NCBI GenBank assembly: GCA_030841035.1
Contig: JAVEDI010000056.1
Location: 24,770-88,769, forward strand
Source of the DNA: Actinomycetota bacterium
Lineage (GTDB): Bacteria > Actinomycetota > Actinomycetes > JACCUZ01
Length of the DNA: 64,000 nt
Direction: 5' to 3'
Made by a program: the position numbers and the translations under genes. The notes under the pieces are model-generated. The model worked only from the letters and a program-made list of their open reading frames with translations. It was not told the origin of the DNA and searched no databases. Position 1 is the stretch's first letter. Every line of letters begins with the position of its first letter. Positions 53,982 to 62,152 of the stretch are shown here, one piece after another.

Positions 53982-54512
53982 TCAGCCCTGCCGCTCCCGC
54001 TGGTGGTCGGCCCAGCGGACCGGGGGACGACCGGCCGCCTGGTCGATGAACTGGTCCAGGAACCACCGGCGGTAGGTGACCAGCTCGTCGGGGGTCGCCA
54101 GGGTGAGCAGGTGACGGCCCGCCCGGCAGTACTCGTCGGCCTCGTCGAGGATGTCGCTGAGCGCTCGGGCCGCCAGCGCGACAGACGCCGGGACCTCGTA
54201 GACGAGGTCGACGGTCTCCAGACCCGCCGCGACGGCGTCCACGAGCTGCTGCTCCTGGGCGACCGTGAAGCTGGAGTAGCGGCCGGTGAGCTGGTCGATG
54301 AGGGCGACGAGGCGGACCGGCAGCTCACCGGAGCTGCCTTGCTGATGCAGCCGGATGCCGATGAGGGTCAGCTCGCGGGTCAGCTCGCTGTTCTGTTCCT
54401 GTGCCTGCTCCTGCAGCGCGAGGGGGAGGCCGAGAACGTGCACGGTGATCAGCTCGGTGGCGGAGGTGCCGGCAGAGTCGGCGCCTTCGGTGACCGGCTC
54501 CTCGGACGTCAT
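53982..54512 (-). CDS. hypothetical helical protein near GlnR-type regulator
   Basis: A 176-residue protein not recognised. It is acidic and mostly helical, with an N-terminal part rich in Gln and Glu (ALQEQAQEQNSELTREL), then VRLVALIDQLTGRYSSF and a C-terminal YRRWFLDQFIDQA segment; no membrane helix. The ATG at 54512 has AAAGG upstream. It may be a cytosolic sensor or anti-sigma-partner type protein, but nothing decides this. It is third in a minus-strand run after the GlnR-type gene and a smaller unknown. Confidence 0.7.
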   Translation of the reverse strand: MTSEEPVTEGADSAGTSATELITVHVLGLPLALQEQAQEQNSELTRELTLIGIRLHQQGSSGELPVRLVALIDQLTGRYSSFTVAQEQQLVDAVAAGLETVDLVYEVPASVALAARALSDILDEADEYCRAGRHLLTLATPDELVTYRRWFLDQFIDQAAGRPPVRWADHQRERQG

Positions 54513-54608
54513 GCGACCGCCTTTGTTGATCTCGCTGGTGCTCCCGGAGGGGCGCTGACCCCGCACGCAGGGCAGGGTACCGCCACCTGCCGCCGGCGTG
54601 GCGGACTG

Positions 54609-54971
54609 CTAGGGGGTGTGACCGGCGTCCTCGGGGGAGTCGCCCCCGGCTGCCCGTGATGCGAGGCGCTCCACCTCGACGACGGCCGTGCGACGGATGC
54701 TGTCCAGCACGCCGGTCGCCCCGAACAGCAGCACGCGCCCGGACAGCACGGGGCTGTCGACCAGGACGTCGCGAGCGTCGGACCCGACGGTGAACCCGCT
54801 GGCTTGCCACGGTGTCCCGTGCAGGGCAGGCTGCGGGGGCAGGCGGTCACCCGGCTCGATGCGGGCTGCCGCGAGGCGGCAGTGCAGGACCTCAGTAGCC
54901 CGCCTGGTGGCGCTGCGGGGGTGGGACACGGTCCCGTTTCCTCTCGGCTGCTCGGCAGTCGTGCGGGTCAC
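54609..54971 (-). CDS. hypothetical protein
   Basis: A 120-residue protein of unknown function with no signal peptide or membrane helix. It has an Arg-rich N-terminus, then a small alpha/beta core (ATEVLHCRLAAARIEPGD and VLLFGATGVLDSIRRTAVVEV). The GTG at 54971 is uncertain; a second GTG (before SHPRSATRR) would remove 14 residues. It lies between the GlnR-type regulator and the 176-residue unknown, same strand, with 55 and 96 base gaps. Confidence 0.55.
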   Translation of the reverse strand: MTRTTAEQPRGNGTVSHPRSATRRATEVLHCRLAAARIEPGDRLPPQPALHGTPWQASGFTVGSDARDVLVDSPVLSGRVLLFGATGVLDSIRRTAVVEVERLASRAAGGDSPEDAGHTP

Positions 54972-55026
54972 GTCTGTTATCGGCCGCAGCGGCCGATGAC
55001 TTCAGCCACGACGGGTCCGAAGCGCG

Positions 55027-55809
55027 TCAACCGGCGCGTGCCGCCAGCCGCGTGGGCTCCTCGGGCGCGTGCGGTCGGCGGCTGCTGAGTCCCGCCGCCT
55101 CGACCGCGACGGCGCGGGCCGGCTCTGCGGCCCGCCACGGCTGCGGGACGAACGTGTAGCCCACCCGACGGACGGTGCCGATGTGGTCGGCGTGCTCGAC
55201 GCCGAGCGCGCTGCGCAACCGACGTACGTGGACATCGACGGTGCGGCAGCCGCCGACGTAGTGGTGGCCCCACACCTGGCTGAGCAGCTCGGTACGGGTG
55301 AAGACGCGACCGGGGTGCTGGGCGAGATGCAGGAGGAGCTGGAACTCCTGATACGTGATGGTGAGCTTCCGGCTGCCGAGCGTCACGGTCCGCGTCGCGG
55401 GGTCGATGAGTATGGCGCCGTGCCGGATCCCTGAGACGGGCTGCGCGGTGCCTGTCGCTGACAGCCGAGACTGCGCGAGCCGCAGCCGGGCATCCACCTC
55501 CGCGGGGCTCGCGGTGTCGACGATCACGTCATCGATCTCCCAGTCGCCGTTCACCCCGGCGAGGCCGCCCTCGGTGACCACGGTGAGCACGACGTGGTCA
55601 CCGTCACGAGCGCGCAGCTGTCGGCACAGCGCGCGGGCGCCGGGCAGCTCGCTGCGGCCGTCGACGATGACAATGCTGCTGCGGGTCAGGTCGGGTACCG
55701 CGGCCGTGTCGGCGCAGGTCACGCGGAAGTCCTGGCGCAGCAGGGCCAGCGCCGGAAGAACGAGGCGCGCATCGTCGCGGGTGTTGGTCATCAGCAGTAC
55801 GTCGGTCAA
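55027..55809 (-). CDS. GlnR-type OmpR-family transcriptional regulator
   Basis: A 260-residue atypical response regulator. The receiver-like domain strongly resembles GlnR, the actinobacterial nitrogen regulator: VLPALALLRQDFRV, VTEGGLAGVNGDWEIDDV. The C-terminal winged helix (EFQLLLHLAQHPGRVFTR, then TVDVHVRRLRSALG and GTVRRVGYTF) is classical PhoB/OmpR type. The TTG at 55809 is preferred: it has GGGAG six bases upstream and places the conserved aspartate at residue 50, as in GlnR. GTG at 55854 is the alternative. GlnR works without normal phosphorylation as a homodimer. Two GAAAC repeats 11 bases apart lie upstream. It could be glnR itself or a paralogue. Confidence 0.8.
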   Translation of the reverse strand: MTDVLLMTNTRDDARLVLPALALLRQDFRVTCADTAAVPDLTRSSIVIVDGRSELPGARALCRQLRARDGDHVVLTVVTEGGLAGVNGDWEIDDVIVDTASPAEVDARLRLAQSRLSATGTAQPVSGIRHGAILIDPATRTVTLGSRKLTITYQEFQLLLHLAQHPGRVFTRTELLSQVWGHHYVGGCRTVDVHVRRLRSALGVEHADHIGTVRRVGYTFVPQPWRAAEPARAVAVEAAGLSSRRPHAPEEPTRLAARAG

Positions 55810-55880
55810 TGCCGGCTCCCGTGCGTCGATCGCTACGGCCCCCCTCGTGGGCACCGTCCCACCGATTGTGCGGGCAGCGT

Positions 55881-55908
55881 GTTTCGCCGTGGTTTCTCCA
55901 CGATTGAC
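55881..55908 (-). promoter_or_regulatory. 11-base-spaced GAAAC repeats upstream of GlnR-type gene
   Basis: Minus strand GAAAC half-sites (55896-55892 and 55885-55881) are spaced exactly 11 bases, preceded by GTCAA (55908-55904). GlnR boxes alternate gTnAC and GAAAC half-sites at 11-base periods, so this is a candidate autoregulatory site. One half-site is off by one base. Confidence 0.45.
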
Positions 55909-55955
55909 ACACCGAGTCGTTCGCGGAAACGACGGGCCGGCGGCCGCCGGAGCGG

Positions 55956-57041
55956 CTAGACGTAGCGCTCGAGGATCGAGGACTCGGCCAGCCGCGAGAG
56001 GCCCTCGCGGACACTGCGAGCGCGCGACTCGCCCACACCGTCGACGGCCTGCAGGTCGTCGATGCTGGCGGCCAACAGCTTCTGCAGGCTGCCGAAGTGC
56101 TCGACCAGCCGGTCGACGACGAGGCCGGGCAGGCGCGGCACGCGAGCGAGCAGCCGGTAGCCGCGTGGGCTCACCGCGGCGTCGAGGCTCTCGCCGCTTG
56201 CGTAGCCGAGCGCCCGGGCGACCGCGGCCATGTCCAGCAGCTCGAGGGCGTCCAGCTCGTCGAGCTCGGTCAGGACCTGCTCGACCGTGCGGGCCCGGCG
56301 GCCGGTCGCCGCGGGCAGGTAGTCGCGGGCGATCAGCTCGCGGTCGGGGTCGACGCCGGCGATCAGCTCGTCGAGCTGGAGGGTCAGCAGCCGGCCGTCG
56401 GTGCCCAGCTCGACGACGTAGCTCTCGATCTCACCGGCGATGCGCCGCACCATCTCGAGGCGCTGCGCCACGGCCGACACGTCGCGCACGGTGACCAGGT
56501 CCTCGATCTCCAGTGCGGACAGGGTGCCGCTGACCTCGTCGAGCCGCAGCTTGTACCTCTCCAGGGTGGCCAGCGCCTGATTGGCCCGCGACAGGATCTG
56601 CGTCGAGTCCTCGATGACGTAGCGCTGGCCGACGACGTAGATCGCGATGATGCTCATCGACTGGCTGACCGAGATGACGGGCAGCCCGGTCTGCTTGTTC
56701 ACCCGGTCGGCCGTGCGGTGGCGGGTGCCGGACTCGTCGGTCGGGATGGTCGGGTCGGGCACCAGCTGCACCGCAGCGCGCAGGATCTTGGTGCAGTCCT
56801 TGTCCACGACGATGGCGCCGTCCATCTTGGCCAGCTCACGCAGCCGGGTGGAGCTGAACTCGACGTCGAGCACGAAACCACCGGTGCACAGGGCGTCGAC
56901 GACCTTGTCGTAGCCGAGCACGATGAGCGCCCCGGTGCCGCCGCGCAGGATCCGCTCGAGCCCGTCGCGCAGCGCCGTACCCGGCGCGAGGGCGGCGAGG
57001 GTCGAACGCAGCCGGTCGTCGAAGCGCTCGCTCGGTGCCAC
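55956..57041 (-). CDS. disA: diadenylate cyclase / DNA-integrity scanning protein DisA
   Basis: A 361-residue DisA that makes cyclic di-AMP from two ATP and scans DNA. The DAC domain has DGA (residues 74-76) and RHRTA (107-111), both needed for catalysis. A helical linker (about 150-290) and a C-terminal helix-hairpin-helix DNA-binding domain ([20 protein letters not shown]) follow. Branched DNA stops synthesis in known homologues. The GTG at 57041 has GGGAGAGG; a TAGACT -10 lies about 45 bases upstream. It is downstream of radA, its usual partner. Confidence 0.95.
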   Translation of the reverse strand: MAPSERFDDRLRSTLAALAPGTALRDGLERILRGGTGALIVLGYDKVVDALCTGGFVLDVEFSSTRLRELAKMDGAIVVDKDCTKILRAAVQLVPDPTIPTDESGTRHRTADRVNKQTGLPVISVSQSMSIIAIYVVGQRYVIEDSTQILSRANQALATLERYKLRLDEVSGTLSALEIEDLVTVRDVSAVAQRLEMVRRIAGEIESYVVELGTDGRLLTLQLDELIAGVDPDRELIARDYLPAATGRRARTVEQVLTELDELDALELLDMAAVARALGYASGESLDAAVSPRGYRLLARVPRLPGLVVDRLVEHFGSLQKLLAASIDDLQAVDGVGESRARSVREGLSRLAESSILERYV

Positions 57042-57086
57042 GATGCCTCTCCCGACTGGTGGTGCGCGTGCCTGCTGCCGGTGCAG

Positions 57087-57092
57087 AGTCTA
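57087..57092 (-). promoter_or_regulatory. -10 element of disA
   Basis: TAGACT on the minus strand (57092 to 57087) gives a transcript start near 57080 and a leader of about 40 bases with a GGGAGAGG ribosome site. It lies in the 131-base gap after radA, so disA can be expressed separately from radA. Confidence 0.45.
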
Positions 57093-57172
57093 GTGGCGGG
57101 CCACGTCGGCGGTCGTGAACCGCGCACGTCATGACGCGCCGACATCGGCTGCACCTCTCGTGGCGGCGGCGG

Positions 57173-58576
57173 TCACCCCCGACGGTTGGCGAACGGGATG
57201 ACCTCGGCACCGGGGAACGCCGCGCGCAGCGCCTGTCCCAGGTCGGCCACCTCGACGACCTGGATGCCGGGCGGGACCCTGCCGGGATCGGGCGGCACGA
57301 GGGCGTGGGTGAACCCCAGCCGCGCCGCCTCGGCCAGCCGGCGCGAGAGCGCGGTCACCCGCCGGATCTCCCCGGCCAGGCCGACCTCGCCGATGGCGAC
57401 GACCCCGGTCGCGAGCGGGTCGTCCTGGGCGGAGCCGGCGACCGCCAGGGCGACCGCGAGGTCGGTAGCGGGCTCGGTGAGCCGTACGCCGCCGACGGTG
57501 GCGGCGTAGACGTCGGCCGTGGCCACCGCGACCCCGGCACGGCGCTGCAGCACCGCGAGCACCATGGCGACCCGGCCTGAGTCGAGCCCGCTGGTGGTGC
57601 GCCGAGGACTGGCGAGACTCGATGCGGCCACCAGCGCCTGCACCTCGGCGACCAGCGGGCGCTTGCCCTCGACGGTGACGGTCACGCAGGTGCCGGGCAC
57701 CGCGTCCGTCTGCTGGGAGAGGAACAGCCCGCTCGGGTCGGCCAGTCCCGTGATGCCGTCGTCGGCCAGGTCGAAGCAGCCGACCTCGTCGGAGGGGCCG
57801 TAGCGGTTCTTGATGCCGCGGACCATGCGCAGCCGCGAGTGCCGGTCACCCTCGAACGCCAGCACGACGTCGACGAGGTGCTCGAGCAGGCGAGGGCCCG
57901 CGATGGAGCCGTCCTTGGTGACGTGTCCGACCAGGACCGTCGCGATGGCGCGCTCCTTGGCCACCCGGATCAGGGCGGCAGCGACCTCGCGCACCTGGCT
58001 CACGTTGCCCGGTGAGCCGTCGACCTCTGCGCTGGCGATCGTCTGCACCGAGTCGACCACGAGAAGGTCGGGCCGCACCTGGTCGACGTGACCCAGCACG
58101 GCTGCGAGATCGGTCTCGGCAGCGAGGTAGAGCGAGTCGCGCAGGGCGCCGATGCGGTCGCCGCGCAGCCGCACCTGGGCGGCCGACTCTTCGCCGGTGA
58201 CGTAGAGCGCACGCATCGCACCGGGGCCGCCGCCGGCGTACCGCGCGGCCACGTCGAGCAGCAGGGTGGACTTGCCCACACCCGGCTCGCCGGCGAGCAA
58301 CACGACCGATCCCGGGACCAGGCCACCGCCGAGCACCCGGTCGAGCTCGTCGACGCCCGTGGGCCGGGCGCGGGCGGCCTGGACGTCGACCTCGTGGATG
58401 GGGCGGGCGGGCGAGCTCACCGGGCCTGCGGCCGTCGTCCGGACGACCGGGCCGCTGGCGTCGACCACCGCGCCCCACGCCTGGCACTCGCCGCAGCGGC
58501 CCACCCACTTGCCGGCGGTCCAACCGCACTCGGTGCAGCGGAAAGCCGGACGCTCCCGGGCGACGGATCTGGCCAT
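57173..58576 (-). CDS. radA: DNA repair protein RadA
   Basis: A 467-residue RecA-like helicase for branch migration in recombination. It has an N-terminal zinc finger with four cysteines (14, 17, 28 and 31), Walker A GEPGVGKST (96-104), Walker B LLVVDSVQT, the RadA-specific KNRYG at 256-260 and a C-terminal Lon-protease-like domain. RadA is known to bind and inhibit DisA in B. subtilis, consistent with adjacency to disA. The ATG at 58576 has no ribosome site but TAGCCT seven bases before it; an upstream TTG is rejected. Confidence 0.95.
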   Translation of the reverse strand: MARSVARERPAFRCTECGWTAGKWVGRCGECQAWGAVVDASGPVVRTTAAGPVSSPARPIHEVDVQAARARPTGVDELDRVLGGGLVPGSVVLLAGEPGVGKSTLLLDVAARYAGGGPGAMRALYVTGEESAAQVRLRGDRIGALRDSLYLAAETDLAAVLGHVDQVRPDLLVVDSVQTIASAEVDGSPGNVSQVREVAAALIRVAKERAIATVLVGHVTKDGSIAGPRLLEHLVDVVLAFEGDRHSRLRMVRGIKNRYGPSDEVGCFDLADDGITGLADPSGLFLSQQTDAVPGTCVTVTVEGKRPLVAEVQALVAASSLASPRRTTSGLDSGRVAMVLAVLQRRAGVAVATADVYAATVGGVRLTEPATDLAVALAVAGSAQDDPLATGVVAIGEVGLAGEIRRVTALSRRLAEAARLGFTHALVPPDPGRVPPGIQVVEVADLGQALRAAFPGAEVIPFANRRG

Positions 58577-58589
58577 GACAGGGAGGCTA
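58577..58589 (-). promoter_or_regulatory. -10 hexamer for leaderless radA
   Basis: TAGCCT (58589 to 58584, minus strand) is seven bases from the radA ATG at 58576. There is no Shine-Dalgarno, so a leaderless transcript is likely. Confidence 0.55.
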
Positions 58590-58644
58590 GGGCGCGCCCC
58601 CGACAAAGCCCGTCAGGCTGGCCGCCCCCACGCCGCAGCGAGCA

Positions 58645-58695
58645 TGATCGTGAGGCGGACCGGCACCGGAACAGTGCCGGTGCCCCTCACGATCA
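58645..58695. repeat. REP-like palindrome, copy 2, overlapping a stop codon
   Basis: Arms of 22 bases (58645-58666 and 58674-58695) pair with only two mismatches around a 7-base loop. The outer arm TGATCGTGAGG is the same as in the element at 12573-12623. The minus-strand TGA that opens it is the stop codon of the cysteine-rich protein gene (58693-58695). Between radA and that gene nothing else is seen. Confidence 0.88.
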
Positions 58696-59457
58696 CCGGG
58701 TACGTCGACGCGGGCCGGCCTGCTTCGGGTCGGCGGGATGCAGCGCGAGGAGGCTGCGCGAGGCCAGGTGCTTGTCGCAGTGCCGGGCCAGCTCCTCGTA
58801 GGCCGCTTCGCCCATGAGCTCGGTGAGCTCGGCGCGGTTGGACACGTACACCGCCTCGGCCGCGACGTGGGCCTCGGTGTTGCCGCTGCAGTACCAGTCG
58901 AGGTCGTGACCGCCGGGACCCCAGCCCCGCCGGTCGTACTCCGCGATGGTCACGACGAGCACCTCCGTCTCGTCCTGGCGCGTGACGTGGTCGTAGGTGC
59001 GGCGGATCGGCAGCTGCCAGCAGACGTCAGGCTTGGTCTCGATGAAGTGCCGTCCGGTGCGCAGCGCCAGCGAGTGCAGCGCGCAGCCCTGCCCACCGGG
59101 GAACCCCGGCCGGTTCGCGAAGATGCAGGCCCCCTCGACGACCCGCGTCTTGCGGTCCCCGTCCTCGTCCAGCTCGACCCAGTTCTTCGGGTCGTAGTGC
59201 TGCCACGTCGCCGGAGTGAGCTCCTTCACGAACTTCTTCACGCGCTTCTCGTCGTCCTTGTCGGAGAAGTGCGCGCCCAGCGTGCAGCAGCCGACGCCTT
59301 CGGGCTGGTCCCGGTAGATGCCCTTGCAGCCGTTGCCGAAGATGCACGTCCACATCGACGTCAGCCATGTCAGGTCGCAGCGGAACATCTGGTCGGAGTC
59401 GGCGGGGTCGGTGAACTCGACCCAGGCACGAGGGAAGTCAAGGGGAACCTCAGGCAC
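58693..59457 (-). CDS. cysteine-rich conserved protein of unknown function
   Basis: A 254-residue soluble protein with about eight cysteines, most in a front cluster ([24 protein letters not shown], then ACIFANRPG and GCALHS), suggesting a bound iron-sulfur cluster or metal, in the manner of YkgJ/DUF3109-type proteins. No enzyme motif is recognised. The GTG at 59457 has TAGGCT six bases before it, of the leaderless type. It is divergent from the ppx-like gene. Its TGA is provided by a REP-like element. Confidence 0.8.
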   Translation of the reverse strand: MPEVPLDFPRAWVEFTDPADSDQMFRCDLTWLTSMWTCIFGNGCKGIYRDQPEGVGCCTLGAHFSDKDDEKRVKKFVKELTPATWQHYDPKNWVELDEDGDRKTRVVEGACIFANRPGFPGGQGCALHSLALRTGRHFIETKPDVCWQLPIRRTYDHVTRQDETEVLVVTIAEYDRRGWGPGGHDLDWYCSGNTEAHVAAEAVYVSNRAELTELMGEAAYEELARHCDKHLASRSLLALHPADPKQAGPRRRTR

Positions 59458-59469
59458 CCGGCCAGCCTA
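59458..59469 (-). promoter_or_regulatory. -10 hexamer for leaderless cysteine-rich protein gene
   Basis: TAGGCT (59469 to 59464, minus strand) lies six bases before the GTG at 59457. It is one of the recurrent TANNNT-N6 starts of this window and fixes the gene's 5' end. Confidence 0.5.
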
Positions 59470-59498
59470 CGGCCGGTGGGCGGCCCCGTGGGCCTCGG

Positions 59499-59521
59499 GA
59501 TGCGCCGGCGTACGGCGCATC
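59499..59521. promoter_or_regulatory. perfect 9-base inverted repeat before ppx gene
   Basis: GATGCGCCG-N5-CGGCGCATC (59499-59521) is perfect, lies 15 bases before the ppx-like start and 41 bases from the divergent start. It covers the -35 zone of the ppx promoter and is close to both transcripts, an operator-like position. Regulator unknown. Confidence 0.5.
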
Positions 59522-59536
59522 CGCGAGAATGGCCGG

Positions 59537-60469
59537 ATGCGCCTCGCCGTGCTGGACGTCGGCTCGAACACCGTGCACCTGCTGGTGGTCGACGCGCACA
59601 GCGGCGCGCGCCCGCTGCCCGCGTCGTCGCACAAGACCGAGCTGCGCCTCGCCGAGCATCTCGATGACCGAGGATGCATCGACCCGGTCGGGGCCGACGG
59701 CCTCGTCAGCGCCGTCCGCGACGCCCTCGTCGTCGCGGAAGACCGCGGCAGTGACGACCTGGTGGCGTTCGCGACGTCCGCGCTGCGCGAGGCGCCGAAC
59801 GGTCCCCAGGTCCTCGAGCGCGTGCGCGCCGAGACAGGCGTCGAGCTCGAGGTGCTCAGCGGCCGGGAGGAGGCGCGGCTGACGTTCCTCGCCGTACGTC
59901 GCTGGTTCGGCTGGTCCGCGGGTCGCCTGCTGGTCCTCGACATCGGCGGCGGCTCGCTCGAGCTGGCGCTGGGCATCGACGAGGAGCCCGACGTGGCCCA
60001 GTCCCTGCCGCTCGGCGCGGGACGCCTCACCCGCGACCACCTGCGTGGCGACCCGCCGTCGGCGGGGCAGGTCAAGGCCCTGCGCAAGCACGTGCGCACC
60101 GAGCTGGCACGGGTGCTGCGCCCGTTCGCCGCCAGCGGTCCGCCCGACCGTGTGGTCGCGACCTCCAAGACGTTCAAGCAGCTTGCGCGGATCGCGGGGG
60201 CCGCACCCAGCTCGGAGGGCATCGACGTCGCGCGCACCCTGACGGTGAGCGACCTGCACGCATGGGAGTCGCGGCTCGCGGGGATGAGCAGCGCCAAGCG
60301 CGCCGAGCTGCCGGGCGTCTCGGCCGGCCGGGCGCCTCAGCTGCTCGCGGGCGCCGTCGTCGCGACGGCGACGATGGACCTCTTCGGCGTCGAGAGCGTC
60401 GCCATCTGCCCATGGGCCTTGCGCGAGGGGATCATCCTGCGTCGTCTCGACTGGCTGACGGGCAGCTGA
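59537..60469 (+). CDS. Ppx/GppA-family phosphatase (exopolyphosphatase)
   Basis: A 310-residue Ppx/GppA phosphatase of the short actinobacterial type (Ppx1/2-like): [14 protein letters not shown] at the N-terminus, GREEARLTF, the second phosphate motif [10 protein letters not shown], and GAGRLTRDH. It hydrolyses polyphosphate or pppGpp; sequence alone does not decide, and short actinobacterial members often prefer short-chain polyphosphate. The ATG at 59537 has GAGAAT six bases upstream, and a palindrome just before that. It stands 28 bases before the TIM-barrel gene. Confidence 0.9.
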   Translation: MRLAVLDVGSNTVHLLVVDAHSGARPLPASSHKTELRLAEHLDDRGCIDPVGADGLVSAVRDALVVAEDRGSDDLVAFATSALREAPNGPQVLERVRAETGVELEVLSGREEARLTFLAVRRWFGWSAGRLLVLDIGGGSLELALGIDEEPDVAQSLPLGAGRLTRDHLRGDPPSAGQVKALRKHVRTELARVLRPFAASGPPDRVVATSKTFKQLARIAGAAPSSEGIDVARTLTVSDLHAWESRLAGMSSAKRAELPGVSAGRAPQLLAGAVVATATMDLFGVESVAICPWALREGIILRRLDWLTGS

Positions 60470-60485
60470 GGCCGAGCCACCCCGT

Positions 60486-60497
60486 TACGCTGGCGGG
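60486..60497 (+). promoter_or_regulatory. -10 hexamer for leaderless TIM-barrel gene
   Basis: TACGCT (60486-60491) lies six bases before the GTG at 60498, within the 28-base gap after the ppx-like gene. It supports this GTG as the start and a separate transcript. Confidence 0.5.
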
Positions 60498-61325
60498 GTG
60501 GCAGCGGTGGTGCAGGTTTCCCGTGCCAAGGTCGCGTTGTCGACCGCCTCCTGCTACCCCGAGACCTGCACGACGTCCTTCGAGATGGCAGCCGAGCTCG
60601 GGTTCGACGGTGTGGAGGTCATGGTCTGGACCGACCCGGTCAGCCAGGACCCTGATGCCCTGCGGGCGCTGTCCGACCGGTTCGGGATCGCGATCCTCGC
60701 CATCCACGCACCCTGCCTGCTGCTCACCCAGCGCGTCTGGACCACCGACCCGTGGACCAAGCTGGAGCGCGCTCGTCAGGCGGCGGAGCAGCTGGGCGCT
60801 CCTACGGTGGTCGTCCACCCGCCGTTCCGCTGGCAGCGCGACTACGCACGTCAGTTCGTGACCGGCCTGGAGCGGATGCGCGACGAGACGGACGTCGTGT
60901 TCGCCGTCGAGAACATGTTCCCGTGGCGCGCCCGCAACCGAGAGGTCGCCGCCTACCTGCCGCACTGGGACGTCCTCGAGATCGACACGCCCGCCGCCAC
61001 ACTCGACCTGTCGCACACCGCCGTGTCGGGGTCCGACGCGCTGGTCGCCATGGACGCGCTGGGCGACCGGCTCGCCCACGTGCATCTCGCCGACGGCATC
61101 GGTTCCAACAAGGACGAGCACCTCGTGCCCGGCCGCGGTGGCCAGCCGTGCGCCGAGGTGCTCGAGCGACTCGCTCGCACCGGCTACCCCGGCAACGTCG
61201 TACTCGAGATCAACACCCGTCGGGCGGTGAACCGCGACGAGCGCGAGGCCGACCTCGCGGAGGGCCTGGCCTTCGCCCGGCTCAACCTGGCGGCCGCGGC
61301 CGGCAGTGGAGCCGGGGCGTCGTGA
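60498..61325 (+). CDS. sugar phosphate isomerase/epimerase-like TIM barrel protein
   Basis: A 275-residue AP_endonuc_2-type TIM barrel (xylose-isomerase-like). Barrel strands with candidate metal ligands are visible: [37 protein letters not shown] (glutamate ligand), DLSHTAVSG and LAHVHLADG, with [10 protein letters not shown] near the end. It could be an isomerase, epimerase or inosose dehydratase relative; the substrate is unknown. The start is fixed by the hexamer upstream. Its TGA overlaps the methyltransferase GTG. Confidence 0.85.
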   Translation: MAAVVQVSRAKVALSTASCYPETCTTSFEMAAELGFDGVEVMVWTDPVSQDPDALRALSDRFGIAILAIHAPCLLLTQRVWTTDPWTKLERARQAAEQLGAPTVVVHPPFRWQRDYARQFVTGLERMRDETDVVFAVENMFPWRARNREVAAYLPHWDVLEIDTPAATLDLSHTAVSGSDALVAMDALGDRLAHVHLADGIGSNKDEHLVPGRGGQPCAEVLERLARTGYPGNVVLEINTRRAVNRDEREADLAEGLAFARLNLAAAAGSGAGAS

Positions 61326-62071
61326 CGCGGCAGCTCTTCGACCACGTGGCCGCGGCGTACGACGCCCATCGGCCCGACTACCCGCCGCAGCTGTTCGACA
61401 CCCTCGAGTCGGCCCTCGGCCAGCCGCTTCTCCGCGCAGACGTGCTCGACGTCGGCGCGGGCACCGGCATCGCCACCCGCGCGCTGGCCGGCCGGGGGGC
61501 GAACGTGCTGGCGGTCGACCACGGCCCCGGTGTGCTGGCCGTGCTGCGCTCTCGCTCGACCTCGCGGGTGCGCATCGTGGTCGGTGACGGCAACGCCCTG
61601 CCGGTGCGTGACGCGGCGTTCGACCTCGTCACCTACGCGCAGTCCTGGCACTGGACCGACCCCGCTCGGTCCCTGCCCGAGGCGGCCCGCGCACTGCACG
61701 ATCGGGGGGTGCTGGCCTGTTTCTGGAACCTGCTGATGACCGACGGGCTGCCGTGGTGGGAGGGTTTCGCCGCCGAGTGCGCGCAGCGCGCACCGGGCTA
61801 CGACCGGCACCGCCGCGACATCGACTGGGGGGCGATCATCGAGGCATCGCCGGACTTCCGCTGGGTCCGTCGGGTCGAGATCCCCTGGAGCCGCGACGTC
61901 TCCGTCGAGGACTTCGTCGCCGACTACGGCACGCATTCCTACGTCGCCGACCTCGACGAGACCGACCGCGCCAGCCTGCTGGGTGCGCTCCGCGACGGCA
62001 TGCACGACGCGTTCCCCGGTGGACGCGCCCACCTGCCTTATGTCACCCGCACCTGGGTGGCGCGACGGTGA
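61322..62071 (+). CDS. class I SAM-dependent methyltransferase
   Basis: A 249-residue methyltransferase. SAM motif I is [17 protein letters not shown], followed by [10 protein letters not shown] and [10 protein letters not shown], and post-motif [15 protein letters not shown], typical of the Methyltransf_11/25 family. It is probably a small-molecule methyltransferase. The GTG overlaps the isomerase-like stop (GTGA), so the two are one operon and may act on the same compound. Confidence 0.88.
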   Translation: MTRQLFDHVAAAYDAHRPDYPPQLFDTLESALGQPLLRADVLDVGAGTGIATRALAGRGANVLAVDHGPGVLAVLRSRSTSRVRIVVGDGNALPVRDAAFDLVTYAQSWHWTDPARSLPEAARALHDRGVLACFWNLLMTDGLPWWEGFAAECAQRAPGYDRHRRDIDWGAIIEASPDFRWVRRVEIPWSRDVSVEDFVADYGTHSYVADLDETDRASLLGALRDGMHDAFPGGRAHLPYVTRTWVARR

Positions 62072-62152
62072 GTGGCCGGCCCCTGACCGTGGCGGAACCC
62101 GCGCGACACCGACGGGGCTGGCGCTCGGGCCGGTTTCGCGCGACGATCAAGC

